Shown: piece after piece, positions 18,527 to 27,730 of the stretch
Layout: each line of letters starts with the position of its first letter
Numbering within the stretch: position 1 is the first letter of the stretch
Virus record (IMG/VR): IMGVR_UViG_3300006484_001465
Coordinates: 45,444-109,443 of that record
Source: a virus
DNA: 64,000 nt
Strand: one strand, 5' to 3'
Translations under genes and position numbers: made by a program
Notes under the pieces: model-generated
The model's database searches: none
Seen by the model: only the letters and a program-made list of their open reading frames with translations
Told to the model about the DNA's origin: nothing

Positions 18527-19636
18527 ATGAGCGAAAACAAAAAACTACCAAAAAAATCAATTCAAAAAAAGACATTTGATTTAGATGCTTTCCTAGAAAG
18601 TGAAAATTTAAATTCAGAACCAAAAGATAAAGATTTATCATGGGTACCATTATCTAAAGGCTGGTTCGATGCATTAAAATTACCTGGATTTCCTAGAGGT
18701 TACGTAAGTTTGGTTAGAGGTTACTCTAATACTGGTAAGTCTACCGCTTTTTATGAAGCAATAGCTGGAGCTCAAAAAATTGGTGACTTTGCAGTTGTAA
18801 TTGAAACTGAAGGTAACTGGAATGCTGAACATGCTAAACAAATTGGTGTTAAATTTAAAGAGGTTATTAATGAAGAAACTGGTGAAATTACTGAAAAGCC
18901 AGATAACTTCATGTTAGTTAGAAATAAAGATTTATACAACATGTATAAAAATTACAATCATCAAGATAGTAAAACAATGACAAAACCAACAAGAGGTGAA
19001 CCTGTCATTGAAGATGTATCATTATTTATTAGTGAGATGATTCAAAAACAAGAAAATGGTATTATCCCTATGAATATGGTTTTTCTATGGGACTCTATCG
19101 GTACACTTAATTGTTATAAATCAGCTTGCTCAAATACAAGTAATAACATGTGGAATGCTGGTGCTATGGGTGCCTTCCAAGCAATTGTTAATTTTAAAAT
19201 ACCATCTACTAGGGCTATTGATAGTGAATATACTAACACAATGATTTGTGTTCAAAAGATTTGGTTAGATAATATGAATGGTACAGTTGTTAAACATAAA
19301 GGTGGTGAATTCATGTTCTTTAATTCTAGAATTATCGTACACTTAGGTGGTATATTAACACATGGGACTAAAAAACTAACAGCGAAAGCATTAAATCAAG
19401 ATTTCCAATATGGTACTGAAGCTAAAATTAGATGTGAAAAAAATCACGTAACAGGTATTGAAAGAAATGGTACAATTGCATCAACACCTCATGGATACGT
19501 AAATCCAGATGAATTGGATGAATATAAGACTAAACATAGAAAATTCATACATGAAGCACTAAACGTTGATTACAATACGGTTATTGATTATACTGCCGAA
19601 GAAGGTATACTTGAAGGTGATGATATTAGAGAATAA
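18527..19636 (+). CDS. uvsX: UvsX-type RecA recombinase
   Basis: A 369-residue RecA-superfamily strand-exchange protein that would form filaments on ssDNA in recombination-dependent replication. The Walker A loop is at ~65-73 (GYSNTGKST); the segment VVIETEGNW contains the glutamate expected after strand two; MVFLWDSIG is the Walker B strand. The acidic C-terminal end fits UvsX. It follows the gp32 gene and precedes the flap nuclease and helicase genes. T4 UvsX (391 aa) has similar size. No UvsY mediator was recognised; a small 27-aa frame and an unknown 159-aa gene lie nearby. Confidence 0.9.
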   Translation: MSENKKLPKKSIQKKTFDLDAFLESENLNSEPKDKDLSWVPLSKGWFDALKLPGFPRGYVSLVRGYSNTGKSTAFYEAIAGAQKIGDFAVVIETEGNWNAEHAKQIGVKFKEVINEETGEITEKPDNFMLVRNKDLYNMYKNYNHQDSKTMTKPTRGEPVIEDVSLFISEMIQKQENGIIPMNMVFLWDSIGTLNCYKSACSNTSNNMWNAGAMGAFQAIVNFKIPSTRAIDSEYTNTMICVQKIWLDNMNGTVVKHKGGEFMFFNSRIIVHLGGILTHGTKKLTAKALNQDFQYGTEAKIRCEKNHVTGIERNGTIASTPHGYVNPDELDEYKTKHRKFIHEALNVDYNTVIDYTAEEGILEGDDIRE

Positions 19637-19650
19637 TTTAAATAATAGAT

Positions 19651-19734
19651 ATGAGTAAAACAAGCGCAAAACAAAAATTGGAAACCCTAAAATCATGGGT
19701 AAAGAGTATTAACCTTTATAAGGTTAAGAAATGA
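19651..19734 (+). CDS. Possible 27-aa micro-protein upstream of the flap nuclease
   Basis: ATG at 19651 opens 27 codons (MSKTSAKQKLETLKSWVKSI followed by NLYKVKK) ending in TGA at 19732-19734, which overlaps the ATG of the next gene (ATGA). The peptide is strongly basic. Exact stop/start overlap and placement in the only gap between uvsX and the nuclease gene suggest it is translated, either as a small protein or as a coupling leader. With no homology check possible this stays tentative. Confidence 0.45.
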   Translation: MSKTSAKQKLETLKSWVKSINLYKVKK

Positions 19735-20789
19735 ATCGAAGACCACCTAAACATGGTGAGAAAAAAGAAAAAGAAATAAATGTACTATTGGTTGATGGGA
19801 ATGCTCTATTTAAAAGGAGTATTCTCGGAGCCAAAGATGTTTACAATCAAAAGCAAGAGCATATCGGCGGTATTTACCAATTCATCACGGTATTAAGAAA
19901 ATTATTAGATGATGGTTTATACCATAAAGCTTTTGTGTTTTGGGATGGTAAACTTAGTGGTCAGCTAAGGTATAATATATACCACGACTACAAATCTAAT
20001 AGAAATAAAGATTATGTGAATGGCACTCATCCTATAGATGAAAGTGAGTTATCACAAAAATTACAAATCAAAAGATACTTAGAAGAATTATTTATTCGAC
20101 AATATGAAGATAAAATAGTTGAAAGTGATGATTTAATTGCGTATGTTTGCAATAACAAAAAATCAAATGAGAAAATAACTATCTGTACTAGTGACAGAGA
20201 CCTTTGTCAACTCATAGATTCTAATGTTAGAATATACATGTGTGATTTAAAACAATACATTACTTTGGAAAATTATAATCAATTCTTTAAACATCATCAA
20301 AGCAATGCCGCTTTAATAAAAATATTTTGTGGGGATAATAGTGATTGCATCAAAGGAATTAGAAGACTTGGTGAAGATACCATGGTTAAACACTTCCCAG
20401 AGATTACTAAAGGTCCAGTAAAGGTTAGTGATATAATTGTAAAATCAGCACAATTACAAATTGATAGAATCAATAATAAACAAAAACCATTACAAATATT
20501 TGATAATATAGTAATGAGTATCACTGACGGTATTCAAGGTGATAAACTATATGAGATAAATGATAAGTTAGTTAACTTAAGAAATCCAATGATTACTGAA
20601 TCAGTAATAAATGAATTAAAAGATTTAATTGAATTACCAATAAACCCAGAAGGTAGGGATGTAAAGAACGCTTATCAATTAATGAAAGAGGATGGTATGG
20701 ATAGAGAGATACAAAACTATAGTATCGAATACTTTATGCCATTTAAAAGATTAATAGAAAGAGAAAAGAATAATCAAACAATAAATTAA
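19731..20789 (+). CDS. rnh: 5'-3' exonuclease / RNase H (FEN family)
   Basis: A 352-residue PIN/FEN nuclease like T4 RNase H, which removes RNA primers and flaps from lagging-strand fragments. Seen: VLLVDGNALFKR with the first metal-binding Asp; VFWDGKLSGQLR followed by YHDYKSNR (the arginine/lysine-rich arch region); ESDDLIAYV with paired acidic residues; TICTSDRDLCQL with the next acidic cluster; and CGDNSDCIKGIRRLGEDT, the helix-hairpin-helix with its Asp pair. All expected acidic clusters are present. The start overlaps the preceding micro-ORF by ATGA. Length is slightly above T4 RNase H (305 aa). Confidence 0.88.
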   Translation: MNRRPPKHGEKKEKEINVLLVDGNALFKRSILGAKDVYNQKQEHIGGIYQFITVLRKLLDDGLYHKAFVFWDGKLSGQLRYNIYHDYKSNRNKDYVNGTHPIDESELSQKLQIKRYLEELFIRQYEDKIVESDDLIAYVCNNKKSNEKITICTSDRDLCQLIDSNVRIYMCDLKQYITLENYNQFFKHHQSNAALIKIFCGDNSDCIKGIRRLGEDTMVKHFPEITKGPVKVSDIIVKSAQLQIDRINNKQKPLQIFDNIVMSITDGIQGDKLYEINDKLVNLRNPMITESVINELKDLIELPINPEGRDVKNAYQLMKEDGMDREIQNYSIEYFMPFKRLIEREKNNQTIN

Positions 20790-20794
20790 TAATT

Positions 20795-21274
20795 ATGAAA
20801 AAAAACACAAATTTCGCAAGTCAAAAATTTGAATTTTTACTTAAAATCAACAATAATATTATCTGTCAGAGATATTTTAGTATTGATGGTTACAATAACA
20901 GAGTATTGACATCAGTCGAGCTTAAAGAGCTTGTTGATTCGCTTTGTGGTATGAACAATGGCAGCTTTGGTTCATGTGGTATAGTACCGAAATTCCTTAA
21001 GGATAAATCAGTAGATTACCTATGGGACCGTTATGACCCATATAGTGAAACCAGAAGAGAAGAAGATGCTTCTGAAAGAGATATCTTTAAGAATGAAGAT
21101 ATCTTCACTTTTGAAATTAAAGTTGATAGAAACATAGTTGCAAAGTCAACGTTCTCAGGTAATTGGTTCCCAACTATGGTTAGATACCAGGTTAATATCA
21201 AACCAATCATACCTAACATTATAGAGGAAATTTCAGAATATTTCACAAGAAAAGAGTACGAAGCGGTAGCATAA
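20795..21274 (+). CDS. Unknown 159-aa protein in the replication cassette
   Basis: I do not recognise a family. The 159-residue product starts MKKNTNFASQKFEFLLKINN and shows strand-rich segments with two cysteines in the middle (LCGMNNGSFGSCGI). An acidic stretch (YSETRREEDASERD) is followed by two more strands ending in a helix. The fold is probably mainly beta. It sits five bases after the nuclease gene and 27 before the helicase gene, in one transcription unit. The position where T4-like phages place small replication accessory proteins makes a replication role plausible, but nothing in the sequence shows it. Confidence 0.65.
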   Translation: MKKNTNFASQKFEFLLKINNNIICQRYFSIDGYNNRVLTSVELKELVDSLCGMNNGSFGSCGIVPKFLKDKSVDYLWDRYDPYSETRREEDASERDIFKNEDIFTFEIKVDRNIVAKSTFSGNWFPTMVRYQVNIKPIIPNIIEEISEYFTRKEYEAVA

Positions 21275-21301
21275 TAATATTTAATATATACAGAGTTTTA
21301 T

Positions 21302-22708
21302 ATGAGTAAAATAAATAAAGATAATCTAGGATACCTAGGACTTGACTTTCAGTATCGGTTATTATTACAGATAATAACCGATAGAAAGTTCGGTACCGCA
21401 ATCTTAGATATGGTTAATCCGAATTACTTCGAAGACTCATATGTTAGAATTATTGTTGGTACTATAAAAGATGCATTTGAAAAACATGAAGCTATTCCAG
21501 ATATTGGGAGTTTAAGAAGTAGATTGTTAGAACATGTTAAAGATGAAATCGATAGAAATTCAATATTCAGTCACATAAGACGAATTGAAGAAGCTGAACT
21601 AAACGATACATTTTATATTCAGGAAACTGCTTTAAAGTTTTGTAAAAGACAAGAACTTGTTAAGGCAATTAAACAAATGAATGAAATCATCACAAAAGGC
21701 AGTATCGATGATTATGATAAATGTGAGGAGATATTGAAAAAAGCCTTGGAGTTTGGTGAAAACTCAGATGGTATAATCGATGTTTGTGATAATTTGGAAG
21801 ATGTACTATCAGATGATTATAGAGACCCAATAGCAACTGGTATTGAGGGGTTAGATGAAATAATGGATGGTGGTTTAGCTAAGGGTGAATTAGCAATCAT
21901 ATTAGCCGCATGGGGTGTTGGTAAAACAACCATGATTACCAAGTTAGCTAACCACGCTAAAGCAACTGGTAATAATGTTATGCAGATATTCTTTGAAGAT
22001 ACAACAAAAATAATCCAAAGAAAACATATATCATGCTGGACAAAAATACCATTAAATGAATTACAAGCTAATAGAGTTAATGCAATTGAAGAATTTAAAT
22101 CATTTGAGAATAGACCAGGTAAGTTAAAATTGGTTAAAATGAGAAGTGATAATACTACTGTCGCTAAAATAAAACAAATAATTAGAAAAAATATTGCACA
22201 AGGGTTTAAACCAGATTTAGTACTTATTGATTACATTGATTGTATTCAACCATCTAAAAACTATACTGACGTAAATGAAGGTCAAGGTGCTGTGATGAGA
22301 GAATTTGAATCAATGTTATCTGAATTAGATATTGCTGGTTGGACAGCAACACAAGGTAATCGTTCAGCAATTAAAGCTGAAGTAGTTGAAGGTGACCAAA
22401 TGGGTGGGTCAATTAAGAAAGCACAAATTGGTCACTTCTTAGTTTCTATTGCAAAATCATTAGAACAAAAAGAGAATAATACTGCTAATATGGCTATTCT
22501 TAAATCTAGATTTGGTAAGTCTGGTGTAGTTTTCGAAGATATAGTATTTGATAACTCAACAATACAAATTGACATGAGTCAAAATTCACAAGGGGTTTCA
22601 TTCTCAAACCATGGTCAAGCAAGAGAACAAAAAGGTCAAGACCGAGTTAATCATTTAATGGATGTTGCCATTAAAAGAAAAGATGACATGGACAATCAAG
22701 ATAAATAA
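21302..22708 (+). CDS. 41: Replicative DNA helicase, DnaB/gp41 type
   Basis: A 468-residue hexameric helicase of the RecA-fold DnaB family. The N-terminal domain (~1-150) has the primase-contacting helical look (FQYRLLLQIITDRKFGTAIL). The helicase core starts near IATGIEGLDEIMDGGLAKGE, with Walker A at ~200-209 (AAWGVGKTT). Downstream is PDLVLIDYIDCI (Walker B). The WTATQGNRSA segment carries the sensor Gln and Arg residues. T4 gp41 is 475 aa, almost the same length. It is uninterrupted here, although helicases of this family are frequent intein hosts. It would pair with the primase encoded at 50891. Confidence 0.92.
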   Translation: MSKINKDNLGYLGLDFQYRLLLQIITDRKFGTAILDMVNPNYFEDSYVRIIVGTIKDAFEKHEAIPDIGSLRSRLLEHVKDEIDRNSIFSHIRRIEEAELNDTFYIQETALKFCKRQELVKAIKQMNEIITKGSIDDYDKCEEILKKALEFGENSDGIIDVCDNLEDVLSDDYRDPIATGIEGLDEIMDGGLAKGELAIILAAWGVGKTTMITKLANHAKATGNNVMQIFFEDTTKIIQRKHISCWTKIPLNELQANRVNAIEEFKSFENRPGKLKLVKMRSDNTTVAKIKQIIRKNIAQGFKPDLVLIDYIDCIQPSKNYTDVNEGQGAVMREFESMLSELDIAGWTATQGNRSAIKAEVVEGDQMGGSIKKAQIGHFLVSIAKSLEQKENNTANMAILKSRFGKSGVVFEDIVFDNSTIQIDMSQNSQGVSFSNHGQAREQKGQDRVNHLMDVAIKRKDDMDNQDK

Positions 22709-22729
22709 AAAATAATAAAATAAAAAATT

Positions 22730-23701
22730 ATGGAACCAATTTTAAAAGAGAATCCTAATAGATTCGTTATTTTCCCAATTAAGTATCATGATATTTGGGA
22801 GTATTACAAAAAATCAGAAGCAAACTTTTGGACTGCTGAAGAAATAGATTTAGAAGCTGACTTATCAGACTGGGCTAAATTAAATGATAATGAGCAATAT
22901 TTCATTAAAAATGTTTTAGCTTTTTTTGCGGCATCTGATGGTATTGTTAATGAAAATCTAGCACAAAACTTCATTAATGAAGTTCAGTATGCTGAAGCTA
23001 AGTTTTTCTATGGATTCCAAATTATGATGGAAAACATACACTCTGAAACTTATTCATTACTTATCGATACATACGTTAAAGATAAGGAAGAACAGTATAA
23101 ATTGTTTAATGCGATAGATAACATACCAGCTGTTCAGAAAAAGGCTGAGTGGGCTTTAAAATGGGTTGATTCAGATAACTTTGGTGAAAGGTTAATTGCT
23201 TTTGCTGCGGTTGAAGGAATATTCTTTTCAGGTTCGTTCTGTTCAATCTTCTGGTTAAAGAATAGAGGTCTTATGCCAGGCTTATCATTCTCAAATGAGT
23301 TAATATCTAGAGATGAGGGACTTCATTGTGATTTTGCTGTCCATTTACATAATGAACACTTAATTAATCAAGTACCAAAAGATAGAATTAAAGAAATTAT
23401 AACTTCTGCATTGAGCATTGAAAAAGAGTTTATATTGGAATCGTTACCAGTTGATTTAATTGGTATGAATTCTAATCTTATGAGTCAATATTTAGAATAT
23501 GTTGCTGACAGATTATTAATCGATTTAAAATGTGAGCCGATATTTAATAGTAAGAACCCATTTGATTTCATGGTAAACATAGCCTTGGAGAACAAGACCA
23601 ACTTCTTTGAAAAGAGAGTGGGTGATTATTCTAAGTCTGGTGTTGGAAATTCTAGTTCTGATAATAAGCTATCATTCGAAGGTGATGATAGTGATTTTTA
23701 A
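22730..23701 (+). CDS. nrdB: Ribonucleotide reductase small subunit, class I
   Basis: A 323-residue di-iron/radical subunit that partners NrdA to make deoxyribonucleotides. Visible ligand segments: [10 protein letters not shown] (first Asp), [20 protein letters not shown] (Glu, then Glu-x2-His, with a candidate radical Tyr nearby), [13 protein letters not shown] (Glu) and [11 protein letters not shown] (Glu-x2-His). The acidic tail ends [10 protein letters not shown], similar to the C-terminal peptide that docks to NrdA. It lies 23 bases before nrdA; the B-then-A order is the reverse of the common bacterial one. Length is normal for eukaryotic-like R2 proteins. Confidence 0.94.
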   Translation: MEPILKENPNRFVIFPIKYHDIWEYYKKSEANFWTAEEIDLEADLSDWAKLNDNEQYFIKNVLAFFAASDGIVNENLAQNFINEVQYAEAKFFYGFQIMMENIHSETYSLLIDTYVKDKEEQYKLFNAIDNIPAVQKKAEWALKWVDSDNFGERLIAFAAVEGIFFSGSFCSIFWLKNRGLMPGLSFSNELISRDEGLHCDFAVHLHNEHLINQVPKDRIKEIITSALSIEKEFILESLPVDLIGMNSNLMSQYLEYVADRLLIDLKCEPIFNSKNPFDFMVNIALENKTNFFEKRVGDYSKSGVGNSSSDNKLSFEGDDSDF

Positions 23702-23723
23702 GTTAAAAAATTGTTAAAAAAAA

Positions 23724-26246
23724 ATGAGAGTAATTAAAAGAAACGGTACTGATGAATTAGTTAGATTTGACAAAATTTCATCTAGAGTAAAAAAACAAAC
23801 TTACGATTTAGATAGAGATTATGTTGATGCTATGGAAGTGTCCAAAAAAGTAATTTCAGGTTTATATGATGGTGTTACATCAAAAGAATTAGATAAATTG
23901 GCGGCTGAAACTGCGGCCTCTTTAACTAGAATACATCCTGATTATTCTATATTGGCAGCTAGAATAGCAATCACATCGTTAAAAAAAGAAACTAATAAAA
24001 GTTTCAAAGATACAATTGAGAAGTTGTATACATATGTTAATAAAAAAACTGGTGAAAATGCTGGTTTAATTTCAGATGAAGTCTATAAGGTAGTTATGGA
24101 ACATTCAGATAAAATTGAGTCAATGATTGTTCACGATAGAGATTTTAATTTTGATTACTTTGGATTTAAAACACTTGAGAAAGCATATCTATTAAAAATT
24201 GATGGAAACATTGGTGAAACACCACAACAATTATATATGAGGGTTTCAATAGGTATTTGGGGTGATAATTTAAAAGAAGTTCAAAAAACTTATGAAATGT
24301 TATCAACTGGAGTATTTACACATGCAACACCAACATTATTTAATGCTGGAACTAAAAAACCACAATTATCATCTTGTTTCTTACTTGATGTTGATTCTGA
24401 TTCAATTCATGGTATCTACAAGACTTTAGCAGACTGTGCTGCGATTTCACAATCAGCTGGTGGTATTGGATTAAACATTCATAAAGTTAGAGCTAAAGGT
24501 TCTTATATTAAAGGAACTAATGGTGAATCAAATGGTATTGTACCTATGCTTAAAGTGTTTAACGAGACTGCACGTTACGTTGACCAAGGTGGTGGTAAAA
24601 GAAAAGGTTCTATAGCTGTTTATTTGGAACCATGGCATTCTGACATTAAAGATTTCATTAACTTGAAAAAGAATCATGGTAAAGAAGAAGCTAGAGCTAG
24701 AGATTTATTTTTGGCTTTATGGGTTCCAGATTTATTTATGGAAAGAGTTGAAATAAATGGTAGTTGGACATTATTTGACCCAGCTGAAGTTCCAGGTTTA
24801 ATTGATGCTGTTGATTCTGAAACAAATAAAGCGTTTACAACACTTTATGAGAAATATGAATCAGAAGGTAGAGGTGAAACTATTAGCGCAAGAGAACTTT
24901 GGTTACACATTTTAGAAAATCAAATTGAGACAGGTGTTCCATATATTTTATATAAAGATGCAGCAAACAATAAATCAAACCAAAAGAATTTAGGAACTAT
25001 TAAGTCATCGAACTTATGTACTGAGATTATTGAATACACATCACCAGAAGAAACTGCCGTATGTAATTTAGCATCAATTGCATTACCTAAATTCGTTACT
25101 ATACCTAGTGGTAAAACTAAATCTAGAGATAAAGGTTTAAGAACATTTGATTTTGATAAATTATATGAAGTATCTTACCAGGTTGCGGTTAACTTAAATA
25201 GAGTAATTGACGTTAACTGGTACCCAACTGTTGAAACTGAACGTTCAAATATGAGACATAGACCAATTGGTATTGGTGTACAAGGTTTAGCTGATTTATT
25301 TGCAATGATGGCTTTACCATTTGAAGATGATTTGGCTAAAAAATTAAATAATGATATATTTGAAACTATCTATTTTGCATCTATGACCGCATCAAAAGAT
25401 ATGGCTAAAAGACAATATAGAGCTGAAGTTAAAAGACTAAAAGAACAAGATTCTATTTTAGTTGTTGACAAAACCTTTGGTGCTTATTCATCATTTAACG
25501 GTTCACCATTATCAGAAGGTATATTCCAATTTGATATGTGGGGTTTTAAATCTAATGAGTTATCAGGAAGATGGGATTGGGATTCATTAAAAAAAGAAGT
25601 TATGATTTATGGTGTTACCAATTCATTACTATTAGCACCAATGCCAACAGCATCTACAGCTCAAATTTTAGGTAACAATGAATGTTTCGAACCATTCACA
25701 TCAAATATCTATAAGAGAAATGTTTTATCTGGTGAATTTGTAATGGTTAACAAACATTTAGTTTTAGACCTTATTGATTTAAATTTATGGAACGATGAGA
25801 TTAGATTGTTAATGATTAAAGAAAATGGGTCAATCCAGAATATAGCACAAATTCCAGATAGTCTAAAAGAAGTATATAAAACAGTTTGGGAAATGAAATC
25901 TGCAAACTTAATTGATATGGCTGCTGATAGAGGTAAGTTCATTTGTCAATCTCAATCAATGAATTTATTTATGAGAGATGCAAATGTTGCTAAATTAAAT
26001 AAAGCATTATTCTACGGATGGAAAAAAGGTTTAAAAACTGGAATGTATTACTTGAGAAGTAATTCTAAAACACAAGCTAGACAATCATTAGGTGTTGATG
26101 ATTCAACAATTACTGAGATACCTAAAATCGAAACAACAATTCCGAAACCAATTAGTTCATCAATGAGTGCTGAAGAAATTGAGGCGATGAACGGGTTAAC
26201 CTGTTCAATAGATAATCCAGACGACTGCATTGCATGTGGTAGTTAA
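23724..26246 (+). CDS. nrdA: Ribonucleotide reductase large subunit, class I
   Basis: An 840-residue catalytic subunit. Residues 1-95 are an ATP-cone (MRVIKRNGTDELVRFDKISS), so allosteric activity control may be kept. Catalytic-domain landmarks include LSSCFLLD (redox Cys), NLCTEIIEYTSPEETAVCNL (Asn, Cys and Glu of the active site) and LLAPMPTASTAQILGNNECF. The C-terminal tail reads LTCSIDNPDDCIACGS, with a CIAC pair of redox cysteines; this ending resembles eukaryotic R1 proteins more than E. coli NrdA. It is the last gene of the cassette and a terminator follows directly. No glutaredoxin or thioredoxin gene was seen nearby, so reduction presumably relies on the host or on a gene outside the window. 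Confidence 0.95.
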   Translation: MRVIKRNGTDELVRFDKISSRVKKQTYDLDRDYVDAMEVSKKVISGLYDGVTSKELDKLAAETAASLTRIHPDYSILAARIAITSLKKETNKSFKDTIEKLYTYVNKKTGENAGLISDEVYKVVMEHSDKIESMIVHDRDFNFDYFGFKTLEKAYLLKIDGNIGETPQQLYMRVSIGIWGDNLKEVQKTYEMLSTGVFTHATPTLFNAGTKKPQLSSCFLLDVDSDSIHGIYKTLADCAAISQSAGGIGLNIHKVRAKGSYIKGTNGESNGIVPMLKVFNETARYVDQGGGKRKGSIAVYLEPWHSDIKDFINLKKNHGKEEARARDLFLALWVPDLFMERVEINGSWTLFDPAEVPGLIDAVDSETNKAFTTLYEKYESEGRGETISARELWLHILENQIETGVPYILYKDAANNKSNQKNLGTIKSSNLCTEIIEYTSPEETAVCNLASIALPKFVTIPSGKTKSRDKGLRTFDFDKLYEVSYQVAVNLNRVIDVNWYPTVETERSNMRHRPIGIGVQGLADLFAMMALPFEDDLAKKLNNDIFETIYFASMTASKDMAKRQYRAEVKRLKEQDSILVVDKTFGAYSSFNGSPLSEGIFQFDMWGFKSNELSGRWDWDSLKKEVMIYGVTNSLLLAPMPTASTAQILGNNECFEPFTSNIYKRNVLSGEFVMVNKHLVLDLIDLNLWNDEIRLLMIKENGSIQNIAQIPDSLKEVYKTVWEMKSANLIDMAADRGKFICQSQSMNLFMRDANVAKLNKALFYGWKKGLKTGMYYLRSNSKTQARQSLGVDDSTITEIPKIETTIPKPISSSMSAEEIEAMNGLTCSIDNPDDCIACGS

Positions 26247-26247
26247 T

Positions 26248-26276
26248 AAAAGGGGCCTTGAGCCCCTTTTTTATTT
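26248..26276 (+). terminator. Rho-independent terminator after nrdA
   Basis: Stem aggggc / gcccct (extended by AAA/TTT) with loop cttga, followed by a T-rich tract, two bases after the nrdA stop. It ends the DNA-metabolism unit begun at the 17339/17412 promoters. Confidence 0.95.
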
Positions 26277-26279
26277 TAG

Positions 26280-26313
26280 TATTTATAATTTTTATTTTTA
26301 TGTGATATTTATA
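26280..26313 (+). promoter_or_regulatory. Two TATTTATA motifs before the gp25 gene
   Basis: TATTTATA occurs at 26280-26287 and 26306-26313; the second ends 14 bases before the ATG at 26328. Because a strong terminator lies just upstream, a promoter is needed here, and these octamers are the only conspicuous candidates (no TAnnTTTG box is present). Confidence 0.5.
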
Positions 26314-26327
26314 ATAAATTAATTACA

Positions 26328-26717
26328 ATGGCAGAAAATTATAAATTTATAAATATTGACTTCCCATTTCAAGAAAGTAAAGAAGGGTTTTTCTTAAACT
26401 TAAACAATGTTGATGCAAAAGCTATTAGAGCTGATTTAATGCATTTGTTATTAACCAGAAAAGGTGAGCGTTTTTACAATCCAGAATTTGGGACAGATTT
26501 AATGAGGTTTATATTTGAACCAAATGATAGCTTAACTTATTCAGATATTAAGTTAGATATTCAAACAACGGTTAAAAAATATATACCAAGTTTAAATGTT
26601 GATAATATTACTGTAACAGCTAATCCAGATAATGAATCTAAGGCAGATGTGTTGATAGATTACACTATAACTGACGATGTATTCCAAGAGAGTGATTTTA
26701 TTATTATAACTTTATAA
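26328..26717 (+). CDS. 25: Baseplate wedge protein gp25
   Basis: A 129-residue protein of the gp25/GpW family, the small wedge subunit that starts sheath assembly in contractile tails. The family motif is clear: RADLMHLLLTRKGERFYNPE followed by FGTDLMRFIFEP, with the conserved 'G-E-R-x-x-x-P-x-F-G' core. Length equals the family norm (T4 gp25 is 132 aa). It opens the second structural block right after the terminator. Its presence establishes that the virion has a contractile tail. Confidence 0.92.
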   Translation: MAENYKFINIDFPFQESKEGFFLNLNNVDAKAIRADLMHLLLTRKGERFYNPEFGTDLMRFIFEPNDSLTYSDIKLDIQTTVKKYIPSLNVDNITVTANPDNESKADVLIDYTITDDVFQESDFIIITL

Positions 26718-26724
26718 TTTAGAT

Positions 26725-27417
26725 ATGCTAATTAATAAAAATGTTAAAATATCACTTAGACGATTATACTTATTAGAAGCTATAAAAAGTAATCATTATT
26801 TAGATAGGTTATATGATAGATTCTTAAATAAAAGTATCTTAACTGTTGGGTATGAAATACCTGGTTCAGTTGGAGAATATAATGAAGTTGGGACTTACCA
26901 ATTAACATCGGATGAAAAAAATAACATTTTAAAAAATGCTAAAATAGTAGAGGATTATAATTTTCAAAAAAGTAAAAGTTATGCAATAAAAATTGGTGAC
27001 TTGAGAATAGAACCAATCAATGTATCATTTTTCAATGATAGTTTAAGGAATGAATCTAAAGGTAAAAAACTAGTTATTTTAGATTCAAAAACTAATAGTA
27101 ATGGTGATTTAATTTATGCTGTAGTTAGAGCTAATGAAATTAATACAATATATTTTGCTAAAAGTTATATCCAACAAACAACAGATAAAATTAAAGTTGA
27201 TTATATAATTAAAAATTTAGATAATTTAGTTAAACCAGAAGTAAAGGTTGGTAAATTAGAACAATTGGACTTACCAACCATTGAGGTAAATGGTGATGTG
27301 TGGTATTTTGACCAAAATAATAATGAATTAATATCGACTAAAGATATTAATAAAAAAATTAATGTTGATGATGCACCTATTGAATATTTGGAAAAAATAA
27401 TGGATATCTTAAATTAA
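26725..27417 (+). CDS. Unknown 230-aa protein between gp25 and gp6
   Basis: Not recognised. The 230-residue product starts with the Leu/Arg-rich stretch VKISLRRLYLLEAIKSNHYL, followed by a charged helical/strand mixture. The middle has several strand-like segments (SYAIKIGDLRIEPINVSFF, LIYAVVRANEINTIYF), and the C-terminus is helical. It is seven bases after gp25 and its stop overlaps that of the reverse-strand gene at 27414-27713 by four bases. Position between two wedge genes suggests a tail assembly factor or baseplate component, but there is no motif to confirm it. The N-terminal RLYLLEA resembles the starts of two other proteins here (51844 reverse, 63165). Confidence 0.6.
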   Translation: MLINKNVKISLRRLYLLEAIKSNHYLDRLYDRFLNKSILTVGYEIPGSVGEYNEVGTYQLTSDEKNNILKNAKIVEDYNFQKSKSYAIKIGDLRIEPINVSFFNDSLRNESKGKKLVILDSKTNSNGDLIYAVVRANEINTIYFAKSYIQQTTDKIKVDYIIKNLDNLVKPEVKVGKLEQLDLPTIEVNGDVWYFDQNNNELISTKDINKKINVDDAPIEYLEKIMDILN

Positions 27418-27713
27418 TAAGATTTATATAACTCCAATTTATCTGGGTAAACTATTTCATTAATAAAAAAATGGTTATCAGATGATGAAAATGAATCAGT
27501 AATTAATAAATTTTCATCTAAATCAAACACCCATAAGTCAACACAATCGTAACCCACATAATCAAAAACTGCTGAATCAAGTACTTTAGTAACAAAAATT
27601 CTTAAACTATAGTTAATATAATTACCACTATAAGACTTTGGTATTATACCATTTTTTAAAATAGATTCCCTATTTTTAACATTACTAAGGTGATATACAG
27701 TTATTAACCCCAT
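27414..27713 (-). CDS. Small protein with ADP-ribosyltransferase-like start motif
   Basis: A 99-residue product. The frame runs open to 27761, but the exact promoter at 27731-27761 lies inside that extension, so the ATG at 27713 (MGLITVYHLSNVKNRESILK) is chosen. The opening 'YHLSNVKNRESILKNGIIP' matches the 'YH-x-T/S-x-x-x-N-x-x-S-I-L-x-x-G-I-x-P' start shared by many ART-fold proteins, such as DarT-like toxins and RNA 2'-phosphotransferase-like proteins. RIFVTKVLDSAVFD, VDLWVFDLDEN and FFINEIVYPDKLEL fit the following strands. A catalytic Glu may be the one in FINEIVYP. It is the only reverse gene in the structural region and has its own host-type promoter, as expected of a moron that modifies host or rival targets. 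Activity and target are unknown. Confidence 0.6.
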   Translation of the reverse strand: MGLITVYHLSNVKNRESILKNGIIPKSYSGNYINYSLRIFVTKVLDSAVFDYVGYDCVDLWVFDLDENLLITDSFSSSDNHFFINEIVYPDKLELYKSY

Positions 27714-27730
27714 TTTATTTAAATTTACTA

